64,000 nucleotides of DNA, taken from Desmodus rotundus. Taxonomy: Eukaryota; Chordata; Mammalia; Chiroptera; Phyllostomidae. The stretch covers positions 196,456,143 through 196,520,142 of the forward strand of contig NC_071387.1 in the NCBI RefSeq assembly GCF_022682495.2, read 5' to 3'. The notes below the pieces were generated by a model that did no database searches, was not told the DNA's origin, and was given only the letters and a program-made list of their open reading frames with translations. Made by a program: the position numbers and the translations under genes. Positions 22,587 through 34,047 of the stretch are shown piece after piece (position 1 is the first letter of the stretch; each line of letters starts with the position of its first letter).

Positions 22587-23060
22587 CAATAAAGCAAAAA
22601 AGTGATCTTGGCAAGTTTCAAAATAGAAGGGTAATACATAAAAATAAATTGCAGCTTTAGATACTGTGGACAGAATATTAGAATATGAATTTTAAATAAA
22701 GATGTTATTTACAATAGTACCAACCCAAAATACTTAGGAATGGATTTGACAAAATAACTATACTGTAAATTACAAAATTGCCCTCATAACTAAATAAAAT
22801 TTAGATAAACAGATTACTGATGTAAGCATATATATTGGGAGAGTATAGCTTCATTTCAATCCAGTCACAACCCCTGGAAGAAATTCTGTAATATTGACAA
22901 ACTGTACAATTTATTGGATATGTAATTTTCCTAGATTAGCCAAAATTCTTTTGAAAAAGAATTTAAAGGGTTTCAGACACTATTCCTGTCAACACTTACT
23001 ATGAAACTATTAATCAAGGCAGTATGGCTTTGGCATGAGTGTATTTCCTTATATTTGAAT

Positions 23061-25862
23061 TATATTAAATATATTTAATTTAAAATATAAACAAAGCATA
23101 GTGATGTGTTTTTAGGGTAACAGCTTCTCTCCTACAATGTAGCAAATGAACCTTCCTTACATTTAAAATGTCAGAAATACGTTTCAACTGAATTGCATAC
23201 ACCTGCTAGCATGAGCAGTCTTCTGTTTCTCTTGAATAACTCTTCCTGCAATTATAGCAAGCCTTCTAAGTGTAACATTAAACATGAGGCTGCAGAGAAT
23301 GTTGCCTCCTTTCCCCTAACACTCATTAGTAGTTCATACCCCTTCTATATTCATGCATCCATGATACACTGTTTGGACCAAGAAATAAATGATATTACCC
23401 TTGCGAGCTGCAGACAACACAGCGGAGACTGTGAAGAGGGCAAAATATTTCTAGTAACAAGGGCAGCTTAAGGAATTGCTTAAACTGTGTCCAGAGCAAT
23501 ACCCAACTCTTTTTTTTTCTTTTTGCCTCGGGCTCTACAGAAGCAAATCATTTTTAAAGAAAAATACAAAATATTATTGTAACTTGTATGTTATATCAAG
23601 ATAAAATTAAAAAAACCCCAGCCAACTGTTTAGGCCATGGAAAATGATTTAATCAAGAAAAGAATGAACTGTGAAATTAGTCTAATTTTATGTCATCTTC
23701 AAGTTTTTTCATGTACTTTGTGGGGTTTATATTTTTCCCCAACCTTGGGAACTGGTCCCTCAGACTTCCAAATGGTGGTTCCACCAGGGTGCTGCAGACA
23801 CACCGTTTTGCCCCAGGCCCCTTGTACTGTCCTCATTTCTCCACTGCAGGTCCTGACCATCTGTCAGGCTGCTTTCCGATAGAGCCAGCCTTTCCTCCAC
23901 CACATCCCACATCCCTGGGGGTGTCTTGAATAACTGCTCGTCCCAAGCAGTAATAACACCTCTTAAGGCCAAAAACAACTTGTTTATATGTCTGCACTGC
24001 CCCCAGCATTCTCTAGCCATTTAAATTGAAAAATTAAATAATTTTTTCTACAGCTAGCTATTAACTACTACTCAATTGCCCAGTTACCTCCAGGTATGTA
24101 GGCCAGACACTAATGATGCAAACCACTGGGACCATCTCTGGTTATTTTGTTCTCGTGGACACTATTCAAGAAAAGTGATCTGTTGCTACAGGTACAGAAA
24201 TGAATTATGTAGAAATGTTAAGGCATCTTTATATAACAGGTTTCCCTTCAAATGTTGTCTTCATTTGAGCAATGAGAATGTTCTGTAAGGAGCACAGATC
24301 TCATTGGATTTTAATAGAGAAAATTAGACTGTGAAAAAAAAAATGTGTCCTGAATTTCTTCACCCAGTGTCCCTCTTGGATGATAGAGCAAACAGTTAAA
24401 TATGACCTCATGTGACCTTCTAAGAGAGGTATAAATTCAACATTTCATTGAGAATGAAAAGGCATTCTATCATATCTATGAATTCAAAGAATGTATACTT
24501 TAAAAAATTCTTTTACAAAGGTACTCTTGGAATATTAATATCGATTGGCATTTTTTACAGGGTTGATAGATCAGCAGACAAGCAGGTGTGAGAAACTACT
24601 CACTGTCACAAAAGATGTCTTACCTAGAAGCTCTGGCCCCCTAGGTAGAACTCATGCCATGTCCCAACAGAAAGGGGGTAAAAGATATATATTTACATGA
24701 ACACGTGTGCGTTTGTATGCTGTGTTTTAAAGGAAACTCTACTTTTCAACAATGGAGCAGGAATTCTTTCCCACTCAAACTACTCCTATTTGATTTTAAA
24801 ACTGAATGCCAACAAGTTGCTACTTGGCTTTCATCCATTTATAAAATTTATTATCTCCCTGCAGTGAGTTTCGGGCCACACAGAGGGGTCTTTCCAGAGC
24901 ATATTTCCCTCCCACCTCCACACACACAAGTGCACAAACACACAAACACACAATAGCACACCAGTGTAGTCTTCGTCTCCACAATTGACAAAAAATTCAG
25001 GGTAAAATCTCCACTTGCGCAGGGAATGCTGGGTGCAATGATGATGACTGTGTGGACGGTGAGAACATTCTTCACTGTGAGATTAGAGGAGTAAAATTGT
25101 ATTTTCTTACTTTTTATGAAATGATTGTTTAACAGTAGGCAGAACATTTCTATTTTTAATGCACTTATTCCTCAATACATATTGTAATTAGAAATTGAGT
25201 AATGAAATATTTTTAACATTTTTCCAATTGATTTACCCATTATTAGCCAAATTATAGAAAATGAGAATTATACGTCAATCAAGTCCTTATCTAGGATTAA
25301 AATCCTCCCTTTAGACTTCAGTCCTTAATTCCATTAATATTATTGTTGATTTTACTACTGTCCATTAATGATATGATCAGAGGCCTTGAGACAGCATTCG
25401 CCAACGTGGTTTTGTGAATGGCCACATTACCACAATTAGGCAGTGACTGCATGGTCTAATGTGCTAATTTTCTACGTGAATTTGCCCTGAGTGACCTTTT
25501 GTGGGGCCACTTTAGTCACTGAAAAATGTCTAATATTATCAGGGACTTAGTTGAAATATTATTTTTATTATTCAGATGTGATCATATGAAACAATACAAG
25601 GGAGAAAAAAGAAAACCTTCTTTTTCTGAGTAAGAAATCTTCTTATATCTGAATAAGCTTGCAGTCAGTTTGTTCTGTGACAGTGGAGCTCTGAAAAATA
25701 ATTTGTTCTGGCTGCAGCGAGGTGTCTATCCTTCCCATGAAGTCAGAGTTGGACACAGGGCCACTATTTTAGTTACTAGAAGAAAAACAGAAGAAATGTT
25801 TAAATAGAGGATATTAATATATAGTCTTTTATTGGAAGATACAGTACAAACTAATAAAAACT
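23061..25862. other. Unassigned non-coding stretch (2.8 kb)
   Basis: No gene, RNA gene or confident repeat. A CA-rich patch lies at 24918-24950. Open frames at 23193-23471, 23637-23882 and 24654-24956 have no recognised domain. Around 25370-25550 the sequence is less AT-rich and might be constrained, which cannot be judged from one genome. Confidence 0.4.
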
Positions 25863-26411
25863 TGAGGGTGTCGGGGGGCTTTAACGCAGCCCCTTGGTCC
25901 ACCATGGATGAAGAATAAGACTACCAAGACATGATCTGCTTGGGGAGGACAGGTGGCCGATCTCTCAAAGGAGAAGGGCCCAGAGCCTTTCTCTCCAGGG
26001 GCTTTTATTAGGTTCATTCGCTCAGGAATACAGATAAAGCTCATCAATCATTGTTAGGCAGTAAGGGTTAAACAATACATGATTTACAGAGAACTTTGAG
26101 GGCTTATTCTGAGTTACAGCCAATTAGTTGGAGGACTATAAAACTTTAGGCGCCAGACTCATCTCAGGTCTGGACCCTTATCTTGTAAACTGAGGGTACA
26201 AATTAAGTAGGTCTCACAGGAATTTATGTACTTTTCTTAGGCCTGATTCCCCAGGGAATCTGCCCCTGCCAGCACAGGACTGCACTGCCCTCTGTCATTG
26301 TTTGAGGCTTAAGTCAGGCAAGGGAAGTAAGGCAGCCAAGAGATTAGGAGACTTCTTGCAGACAGAATGAGGACTCAGGCTATTTCAAAGCCGAGGGGCG
26401 AGGGTCCATCA
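25863..26411 (-). mobile_element. Retroviral LTR, class I (gammaretrovirus-like), minus strand
   Basis: On the minus strand the unit starts TGATGGACCC at 26411 and ends GACACCCTCA at 25863 (TG...CA ends, 549 bp). A polyadenylation signal AATAAA lies at 26009-26004 and is followed by a GC-rich R-U5. Directly upstream is a purine tract GGAAAAAGGGGG, and the first bases TGATGGACCC resemble the U3 start of gammaretroviruses (TGAAAGACCC, established). No target duplication flanks the unit, so it looks like the 3' LTR of a truncated provirus rather than a solo LTR. Class I is inferred. Confidence 0.7.
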
Positions 26412-26423
26412 CCCCCTTTTTCC
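26412..26423 (-). promoter_or_regulatory. Polypurine tract of the LTR element
   Basis: GGAAAAAGGGGG on the minus strand abuts the LTR start. In retroviruses this purine run primes plus-strand DNA synthesis and lies just 5' of the 3' LTR. The fit in sequence and position is good. Confidence 0.6.
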
Positions 26424-26700
26424 ACAGCCCCCCGAGTCCTTCCCTGCGAGTTTATTCCTGGTGACCAGAGCTTGTCTTAGGTTGATGAGGATTCTTACCC
26501 GTCATTGGCTAACTGGCCAAGCTCAGGGCCAAGCAGGATGAAGTGGACAGAGGTGGCACACCTGCCAGGGAGATAAGCTTTGTCTCCTTAGTGGCTTATG
26601 GTCCCAACTCTGACTCAGCCTTAATCATGAGGGGTTACAGCGTCTGAAACCAAGCAGGGCGGTTCCCCAAATGAGGGAAATCATTTTTTAGAGAAATGGA
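26424..26700 (-). mobile_element. Probable internal 3' part of the same provirus
   Basis: The sequence upstream of the purine tract (minus strand) is GC-richer than its surroundings to about 26690 and then becomes AT-rich, which suggests it belongs to the element. No env or other frame is recognisable. The end is set by composition only. Confidence 0.4.
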
Positions 26701-27105
26701 AGAGGAACCAGTCACAAAAGTAGGCAAGACAATACCAAAACAAAAGATATGGCTCACGGGGTAGAATACCAATGATAAAGTAAGGAACTTGAAAAATGTT
26801 AATATTGCTGTTGTCTGAGTTTCTCACAGTTGTTCTTTCGTAGAGCATTGAATGAACTCATTGCCACCGCGTGCTAATAATACCTTGCCACCTGTCCACT
26901 GATAAACCACATACAAATCTAGGTAATGACATTTTCCTTAATCATTTACTTTGTGAATTCCAATGTCATGTTCTTGTTTGCTATACTATGTTGAATTTCC
27001 TGTTGAGCAGAACTCAATAGACTTTTTGTAACATATTGGTTTCATAAGAGACCAGAAAAGTAGGCTGGTATCAAAATAAATTTTTACCAATGATAATTAA
27101 AAAAA
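26701..27105. other. Unassigned stretch
   Basis: Nothing recognised; it may include more of the provirus. Confidence 0.35.
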
Positions 27106-27344
27106 AAAAAAACTGGAGCCCTAGATGGTGTGGCTCAGTGGATTCAGTACTGGCCTGTGAACCAAAGGCATCGCCGGTTCAATTCCCAGTCAAGGCACAT
27201 GCCTGGGTTGCTCCCTAGTAGGGGGCATGCGAGAGACAACCACACATTGATGTTTCTCTCCCTCTCTCCCTCTTTTACTTAATCCTCCTTCCCCTCTCTT
27301 TTATTTAATAAAAATAAATAAATAAAATATTTTAAAAAATTGGA
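27106..27344 (+). mobile_element. VES-type SINE, plus strand
   Basis: The body runs about 27118-27333 (gccctagatggtgtggctca). A box TGGCTCAGTGG and B box GGTTCAATTCC are both intact, followed by 'cacacattgatgtttctctc' and an (AAATAA)n tail. The flanks carry AAAAAACTGGA (27107-27117) and AAAAAATTGGA (27334-27344), a target duplication with one mismatch. The middle lacks about 13 bp compared with the copies at 20.5 and 51.4 kb. Confidence 0.9.
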
Positions 27345-28442
27345 AATGTTTGCATGAGATAAATCATCACATTTTGAGATCTATTCTTACACTCTTACCA
27401 AGACCCTCACAATGAAATTGCAAAATATGGGACAAGTAAGCATTATTTCCTGTGCAGCATTAAAACTTATATTGTATGCATACATATATAAAGAAACTTA
27501 AATATTAACATATATACACATAGTTACATATAAGCTGATGAACAATGTCATAAATACATTATATAAAGCTAATGATGACGGATTTAAAGGACGAGGCAAA
27601 TGGAAAAAATGCTATTCATTAACTCACAGTAAAATAAACTTTTATTAAAAGATTTCATCCTTCTGCGATTCTAATTGCATATTTTGTCAATTGTAAGATG
27701 CACATCTTTTCTTATTTTTTCTGTGCCTGTATGTGGGAGACATCGTGAGGTCAGTGGCATGCTGCAGTTATCACTGGCCAGGCAGGAGTCACAAGGACAC
27801 TGGTCATCTCAGTGCACTGGGGTGCATCTTGTTATTTCTCTTAACAGGACTAGATGCCCACTTGAAGTCCCAAGCAATAATTTAAGGATTATTTGAAGAA
27901 AAAATATGAGTCTTGTCTACTGTTCTGTAAAATGTTCATTGTTTTAGATGAGGTCAAAAAAGTAGAATCCCAAAACTTGGGGGACCAATGTAAGTGCATT
28001 GGGAAAAGCCTCAGGTATCTTAAACACATTTTTTAGAGAAATGCTGTACCGTTAACACTACTGATGGCACAGAGGAGGATATTAAGTGAAAAAGACAGAT
28101 TTCATTAACCTTAGGGGAAACATTATTTGGAAGAGTTGGATTCTATAAGTGAAAAAATTTAGGAATACTTTAGCATTTTAATTTTATAATGTTTCCCTTC
28201 TTCACATATATAAAAGTGGTTATATTACAAAACCCTGTATCTAAAATATAAATGAGGTCTTTGGTAAATAAAATATATTTATAAGAGAAAAACGTGTTAT
28301 AGATTTTTTTTGTTTTTTAATAGTCTTAGCCCTGTACAATTATGTATATTAAAAATACTGTCTAAAATTAATAAAAATATGTTTCTAATCACTAGGAATT
28401 TTTCTCTCAGGAAAAAAAGGTGTTTTAAATTCATGTAAGTAC
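27345..28442. other. Unassigned AT-rich stretch
   Basis: No recognised gene or repeat. A 73-codon frame at 27675-27896 has no domain. Confidence 0.4.
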
Positions 28443-28645
28443 AGCCCTGTTTGAGTGGCTCAGTTGATTGGAGCATCATCCCATACACCAACAGATTGCG
28501 GGTTCAATTCCTGATCAGGGCACATACCTAGGTGGCAGGTTGCATCCCTGTTTGGCGGGAGCATATGGGAGGCAACTAGTCAATGTTTCTCTGTCACATC
28601 CATTCTCTCTCCTTACCTTTCTGTCAAAAATAAATAAATATATCC
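28443..28645 (+). mobile_element. tRNA-derived SINE, second subfamily, plus strand
   Basis: Starts agccctgtttgagtggctca. A box is TGGCTCAGTTGA-like and B box is GGTTCAATTCC. The 'catcatcccatacaccaac' segment and 'gggaggcaactagtcaatgt' mark the same subfamily as the 1.3-kb copy. The tail is AAATAAATAAATAT. The target duplication is not clear. Confidence 0.8.
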
Positions 28646-28779
28646 TTCTGTAACCATGATTTAGAATTTTAATTAAGTCATAAAGGTTGTGTATTCTACA
28701 TTCTCTCAAGGCTAAAGTCCACTTTGTGTTTTCTTAGAGTATGTAAATAAAGTCTTGTGTTTTCATTTCTTATCTAGCT

Positions 28780-29215
28780 TGCATTTCAGCCCATTGAGGG
28801 TTGAAGAGCTGCTCCAGTCACCCATGAAGACCCACAGGTGTCTGCCATAAATCTGTTTGAACACAGCGTCAGGAGGAGGAGGAAGATGGGATGGAGCTGT
28901 ACAAACCCCCAGAGCCCCGCTCTGTTTCTCTTCCCCATCCTTCCCCTTCTCTCTACTCCTGGGAAATAGGGCATGTCCATAGTCCCTCCCCCCAATCTCT
29001 TTATTCTGCTTTCCTTCTCTCTCCTTAGAAAAACCTCTGCCTGCACTGAGAAATTAAGATGGGGTTTTGAGGATGCGAGTCTGCTCACCTTCCGGAGATG
29101 CCAGCACTTGAATAAACTTCTTTCCTTCTCATCAGCACTTGTCTCACAAGCTTGGCATTTGTGGTGGCAGGCATCTGAGCCTGGGGCCATTATGCTTGGG
29201 TGAGGAGTGAAACAT
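28780..29215 (+). mobile_element. LTR-like sequence (candidate)
   Basis: A less AT-rich block ends with 'gccagcacttgaataaactt' followed by a pyrimidine-rich stretch; the AATAAA at 29111-29116 and the following 'ctcatcagcacttgtctcac' resemble the R-U5 layout of class I LTRs. A purine-rich GGAGGAGGAGGAAGATGGGA block lies upstream. I cannot fix TG...CA ends or a target duplication. A non-retroviral origin remains possible. Confidence 0.4.
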
Positions 29216-29932
29216 GGAACATAAAAAAAAAACCCATATAAGTATAAACATAGTACTCAAAAAGCAAGAAGAGTCACATGTGCACTAAAATATGTTCCAA
29301 TGTTTACTTAAAAGTTGCTAGATTTGAAAAGGACTTAATTTCATATTGTATTTTAAATACTTCATTAGAGTTTAACATGAATATGAGTTTCTTTTACTAA
29401 TAATATCAAGTTATATAAGTAAGTTATATTATCATTAAGTTATATTTACTGCTTATTAATTAATTATTCAGGAACATTTAGAGACTACACATTAAAAATT
29501 TAATTATTGTGATGTCACCTGAAGTTTAATTACAGCTAGCCTGTTCTGTATCCTGTTGTTCCATTACAATGTTTGCGAGAGTTGTTTTAAGAAATTAACA
29601 CATCTGGGTCTCAGAGTCCCAACAAATATATGACTATCATTGTAACACAATTTACATGTTAATGTAATATTCGTACAGTAATATGAGAATAAATTTAAAA
29701 TAAGTTATAGATACAATTCCAAGACCTAATGATATTTAAATCCCATAAAGTAATGATCATTTGTATGTTTGCATATGCACGTGTCCAGATAGAGCTTGTC
29801 CTCCATTCTGTCATTTTAAATAACATTTTAAATATGTTTTTATTGTTTCATTATTTAATTCCCATTAATGTGTATCTTTAAATCACTGTAAGAACAAACA
29901 CGGATATTTGCTTATACTTTGTCTAATATTTA
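29216..29932. other. Unassigned AT-rich stretch
   Basis: Very AT-rich; nothing recognised. Confidence 0.4.
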
Positions 29933-30158
29933 CTAATAATTTCTTTTTATAAGATTATATTTATTTATTTTTAGATAGAGGGGAAGGGAGGGAGAGAAGG
30001 AGAGAAATATCAATGTGTGGTTGCCTCTCATGTGCCCCACTTCTGGGGACCTGGCCCGCAACCCAGGCTTGTGCCTGATGGGGAATAGAACCTAGGACCC
30101 TTTGGTTTGCAGGCCGGTGCACAATCCACTCAGCCACACCAGCCAGAGCTAATAATTT
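29933..30158 (-). mobile_element. VES-type SINE, minus strand
   Basis: Minus-strand head gctctggctggtgtggctgag ends near 30150. A tail of ATAAATAAATA lies on the left. The duplication CTAATAATTT occurs at 29933-29942 and 30149-30158. The B-box part (ggttctattcc) has one change. Confidence 0.9.
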
Positions 30159-30330
30159 ATACATTATAAATTAGTTGATAATGTATATAAAATATAAATG
30201 TATACAAATAATTTATATATAATTTATGTATTTATATACAAATAATTTATACATTATATATTATATATAAATTACATAATTTCTCCTTTTGTTTACATAG
30301 TTTATATATAAAAATTATTTTCAGCTTCAA
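30159..30330. repeat. AT-rich low-complexity tract
   Basis: Almost pure A/T with repeated 'atacaaataatttatacat' blocks (about 30204 and 30237), next to the right edge of the SINE. Confidence 0.7.
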
Positions 30331-30364
30331 TTCTGCCAACCTCTTAAGAAAATGCTTGTAGATA

Positions 30365-30547
30365 CAGGGGTGTTCAACCCACAGCCCAGGATGGCTATGA
30401 ATGCAGCCCAGCACAAAATCATAAATTTACTTAGAACCTTTTTTTGCTCATCAGTTTTTGTTAGTGTTTGTGTATTGAATGTATGGCCCAAAACAACTCT
30501 TCTCCTTCCAGTGTGGCCCAGAGATGCCAAAAGGTTGGACACCCCTG
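30365..30547 (-). mobile_element. hAT-like MITE copy 3, minus strand
   Basis: On the plus strand it starts CAGGGGTGTTCAACCCAC and ends AGGTTGGACACCCCTG. Read on the minus strand the interior matches copies at 4.4, 12.6 and 61.7 kb and also keeps 'aacactaacaaaaactgatg'. Both termini are intact. Flanking TGTAGATA and TGAAGAAG may be a decayed 8-bp duplication. Confidence 0.75.
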
Positions 30548-32700
30548 TGAAGAAGATATCACTGTCATTCCAAAATCAAGAAAAGACTCTAAAAGACTCA
30601 TTAAGCTGCTGGTACATTTGAGAGAATATTCAGCATTTCTTTTGTTTAAAAATGTTTTAGTACATATCTGTTATTGTCAGGAAATCATTGATAGCTACTT
30701 CTCTAGAATCTTGAAGAATTTTGAAGGTCAAGACTGTAATAGCTGTTCAACCTGAAAGTAATCAGAGTTCTCTATTTGTGTTTCTTCAACCATGTCAGAA
30801 CTTCCTCCACCCCTCACTCGCTCTGATGGATAGAGATTGGATAGGACCAACCTTTAGGAAGCTACACACCTCCTGATTTATCTTTGCAGCAAGTATATTT
30901 CCAGTGCTGGCAAAGAAAAGAGAGTAAAGCCAGTGCTTAGTCAAATTGACTCAACTCACCAGAGTGTCTTTTCCTACTGTTTTATTTTCTTTAGTGTTGA
31001 CTATTCTCAAAGTTAGATAGTACACTATAGGGAACCAGTCAGAAAAAAACTTTCTAGAAGCTAATTTTTCAATGTCAATTCAAATTCATCTGTTGGAGGA
31101 TTTAGGTAGTGATTGTGTATTCTACATAGGCTATTATGTCTTTGCTTCCCACATTATACCTTTCTTTGATAATAAATTAAGTAAAGAAATGAAAGCAGCA
31201 TATTTTTTTTTAATTCAAGATTCCCGGGTTGCTAATTCATGTCAATGCAACAAATGAGTAGGTTAAGTTAGTAAAAAGAGGTACATAATTTTACAGAAAG
31301 AATGTCTTAATCAATTACAAAGGTAATGAATGCTTGATCCACTAGCGTGGGGTGTTGCACTGTTGGACCGTCACAACAGGAGATAATTTACGTTAGGGTG
31401 CTTCTGTTATTGTATCACTGGAAAAAACAGTTCAGTGAATATGGGTTTATACATTCTAAAATTCTGTTTAAGTGTATTAAAATTCTTTGAATCCATGCAA
31501 ATTGCCATAACTATTAATTAAACTTTTACTATATAAACATGCACAAACCCCTTTCTCTCACTTCTGTTCCAATCCAGCCCCACCTTACTCTTTATAGAAT
31601 CTTACTTACCTATCAACTGTTACATAGCTCAGGTACCACATTCTTCAACATACCTTCTGTAAACTATAATGGATCAATATTCAATCTTGAGATTCTATCC
31701 ATGTTCCCTTTGAATTTCTCTCCCTTCTTTTTAAATACTCTTTAGATGTTTTATAAATATGCCTTTTTCTTGCTATGTAGCCTTTAAGCCATTGCACCAC
31801 TCTTAAGACAGTTTTTGGCATTTTTGTACTCTTTGTTTATATAGAAAGAGGCTACACTTTGCTTACAATATAGGAAAGTAAAAATATATGTAATATAATA
31901 TGTTAAACAAAAAAGAGAAGCACCAAGTCTGGGGGATGCAGTCGAAACCAGCAGCACCAGGGCCAGGTGGAAAAGGCAACGTGTCCACAGTCCTTCAGTC
32001 CTGGGGTTGGCACACCTCTTCCAGGGAAACAGTATGGGAGACATGGGACTTTTTAAAGAAAATTTACATTGGATGTTGATGAAAGGGGTGGGAGAGGGTA
32101 AGTCAGGGCTAGAGCTGTTCATAGTCCTTAAGGAAGAGGCAGTTGCTCTTTAGGATTGGTTATGAGCAACAAGCCGAAAGATCATGTATAATCAATATGT
32201 GGAGGTGTCTGGTGGTCAGCTACTTGACTATATACCCTCTAGATAATTGAGGAATAACCACTTGAAATTTAATTCAAAATATCAGTATACATTCAGGAAT
32301 GTAAGCAGCCTTTTTTTGGTTTTCCTGGCAGTGGTCAACTGATTAACCGATTTTGTCTCTTCCTTCCACATTCTGGCCTGCTCTGATTTGATTTAGGATG
32401 TCCCAATTTTTCTCCCCTCAATATATTTGAATACCATTGAAAATAAATGTAAAGTCTCACTAGCAGTTTGATACCATTATCAACATTCTGAAAGAGACAG
32501 AAAGCAAAGAGAGAAATCCCCTCCAGACTCATTGTTTTGTTCTGGTCTCAGCCTATTGATATTGATGGCCAGTGTTTTGACTGGACCAGCCCTTGTTGTT
32601 CTTATTGTGATGGCAAGGTGCCCTCAGCAATAACCATTAGGAAACTTTGGAACAGAAAAGATGGCAATGACCCAGAACACCTGGAGCTAACCATTACTGA
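30548..32700. other. Unassigned stretch (2.1 kb)
   Basis: No confident feature. 31915-32120 is less AT-rich and gives a 112-codon minus-strand frame (32122-31784) without a domain I know. It could be part of an old LTR. The remainder is AT-rich unique-looking sequence. Confidence 0.35.
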
Positions 32701-32704
32701 TCAA

Positions 32705-32706
<2 letters not shown>

Positions 32707-32743
<37 letters not shown>

Positions 32744-32750
32744 GAGAGCA
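32707..32750. repeat. (GA)n microsatellite
   Basis: An almost pure (GA)n run with one CAGA interruption. It creates an Arg/Glu-only stretch in a chance frame (32537-32851). Confidence 0.9.
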
Positions 32751-33110
32751 TGAATAGAGAGAAAGAATGTGTGCAGGCTTGTGGTTCTGCTTTTATTGGA
32801 GTCAAGATGGGGGCTAAAGTTTCTAGGGCTCACGTATATCCACGAATTTGAAACATAAGAGCAGAAATTTAAAACTCAGGAAGAGAAAAAACCAATTTGC
32901 CCAGATGGTCAGTTACCAAAATCAACCAAGATCTCTAAAAAAAGGAGCTTGGGATGGGGGGCAGAGAGTACACTTGGCCTGGCTCTTGATGTAGTCCTGT
33001 GCCTGGCAATGGGTCATTTTCCTTGCCAATCAAAGCTTATGAGGCACTTGCATTCCAAAAAAAGAGAACAGAAACTTTCAGGCTTATCTTACACCCCTAT
33101 ACTTCTTTGA
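32751..33110 (-). mobile_element. LTR-like sequence (candidate), minus strand
   Basis: On the minus strand, AATAAAAGCAGAACCACAAG (polyadenylation signal at 32797-32792) followed by a (TC)n-rich end resembles the R-U5 part of betaretrovirus-like (class II) LTRs. A possible start is TGTAAGATAAGCCTGAAAGT near 33095. No target duplication was found. The evidence is limited to motif order. Confidence 0.35.
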
Positions 33111-33849
33111 AAACATTAAACAATCAAGAATTCCAGACGGCAACAGAAGATTATTTCTCTAATTAAATAAATATTTGAAAAAGCAATCGTGATTTCCACT
33201 AATTGTCACTTCCAGAGCACTGTATGGCCAGTACACAAGAAAGATGATTTGGAAAGTTCATGTAGATGATTTGATTGCTTCAGTTGGATGTTTTGTGGAA
33301 AAGCTTATGCAGGAAATACGATTGTATTTGTACATTTATTGATACAGTGCAATTGCACATGTTTTGACACACGTGCACTTAACAAAGAGACTCAAAAGCA
33401 GAGTTGAGCTGGTAAATAAAATACTTGAATTCAACATTCACCCACAGTAGAGTAAGTTAGAAAATGGCAGAATTCCTTTGCCATAGTTCAGAGAAAGGGA
33501 TTCAAAGAATTTTGAAATTAAGAATGATAGAGTAGATTTACCTTGTTGCTTTATTGAGACCCAATTTCAAGGCTTATTCTTGCGAGAACACACAAGAAAT
33601 ATATTGATGATGGGAAAACAAACATATTTTAGAAAAATCTTTAGTAATTACTTGGGTGTTGTGTATATATTAGCTTGTTTCACAAATACTCTAGTTCTGA
33701 ATTTTATAGGAACTTTGCAGGATTGTGCTTCTAAATTCATTTAAAGTTGATCATGGTTGTGCAACTAACAAATCAAAATCAAGTAAAATCTTTATCCAAT
33801 TCAATATAAGTAGAAGTTTTAATGGTTAATGCACAACTCACACAGGCAT
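33111..33849. other. Unassigned AT-rich stretch
   Basis: Nothing recognised. Confidence 0.4.
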
Positions 33850-34020
33850 TGTTGGGTGTGTATACAGGCAGATCGCAATTCATCCTCTGTCTTGTGTCTC
33901 TTTAAATATTGCTGACCTACATTGAACATGTAGAGTTAATAAAAAATAACTTGTTTGTGTCAAGTCACTGAGATTTTGGGGTTGTTTATTATTTCACCAT
34001 ATCCTAGCCATTCTGAGTGT
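33850..34020 (+). mobile_element. MaLR (MLT1-type) LTR end, diverged
   Basis: The text gtcaagtcactgagattttg followed by gggttgtttattatttcacc and 'atcctagcc' matches the typical 3' end of mammalian MaLR LTRs ('taagccactgagtttgtggt...'). The 5' edge is uncertain. Confidence 0.45.
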
Positions 34021-34047
34021 TATAGTTAGTGATGTTAGTTTGAAATA

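Larger units (their letters stand above)
20150..23060 (+). mobile_element. Ancient L1 (L1M-type) ORF2 relic, plus strand, with nested insertions
   Basis: Colinear landmarks of mammalian L1 ORF2 appear in order: 'ggggaacaataaatcaacaa' (20162), 'atttggaattgaacaac' (20425), 'ctacattaagaaagtttt' (20903), 'gaggccagtatatctctgaca' (21900), 'catagatacaaaaatcctta' (21964), 'tactgtaaattacaaaattg' (22760), and 'atcaaggcagtatggctttgg' (23013). Reading frames are fully destroyed. Inside it lie a SINE (20.5 kb), an L1 tail (20.7 kb), a TIR element (22.4 kb) and an unrecognised block at about 20980-21420. Identity is strong at the landmarks only. Confidence 0.65.

Noticed and set aside
25863..26426. Solo LTR with ends TGTGG...CCGACA
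   Set aside because: Those ends would place the purine run inside the LTR and give no duplication. A start at TGATGG with the tract outside fits retroviral layout better.
31784..32122. 112-codon minus-strand frame
   Set aside because: No known domain, no codon or splice support; part of a possibly LTR-like patch.
32537..32851. Frame with an Arg/Glu repeat
   Set aside because: The repeat is a (GA)n microsatellite; the first 58 codons have no recognised domain.
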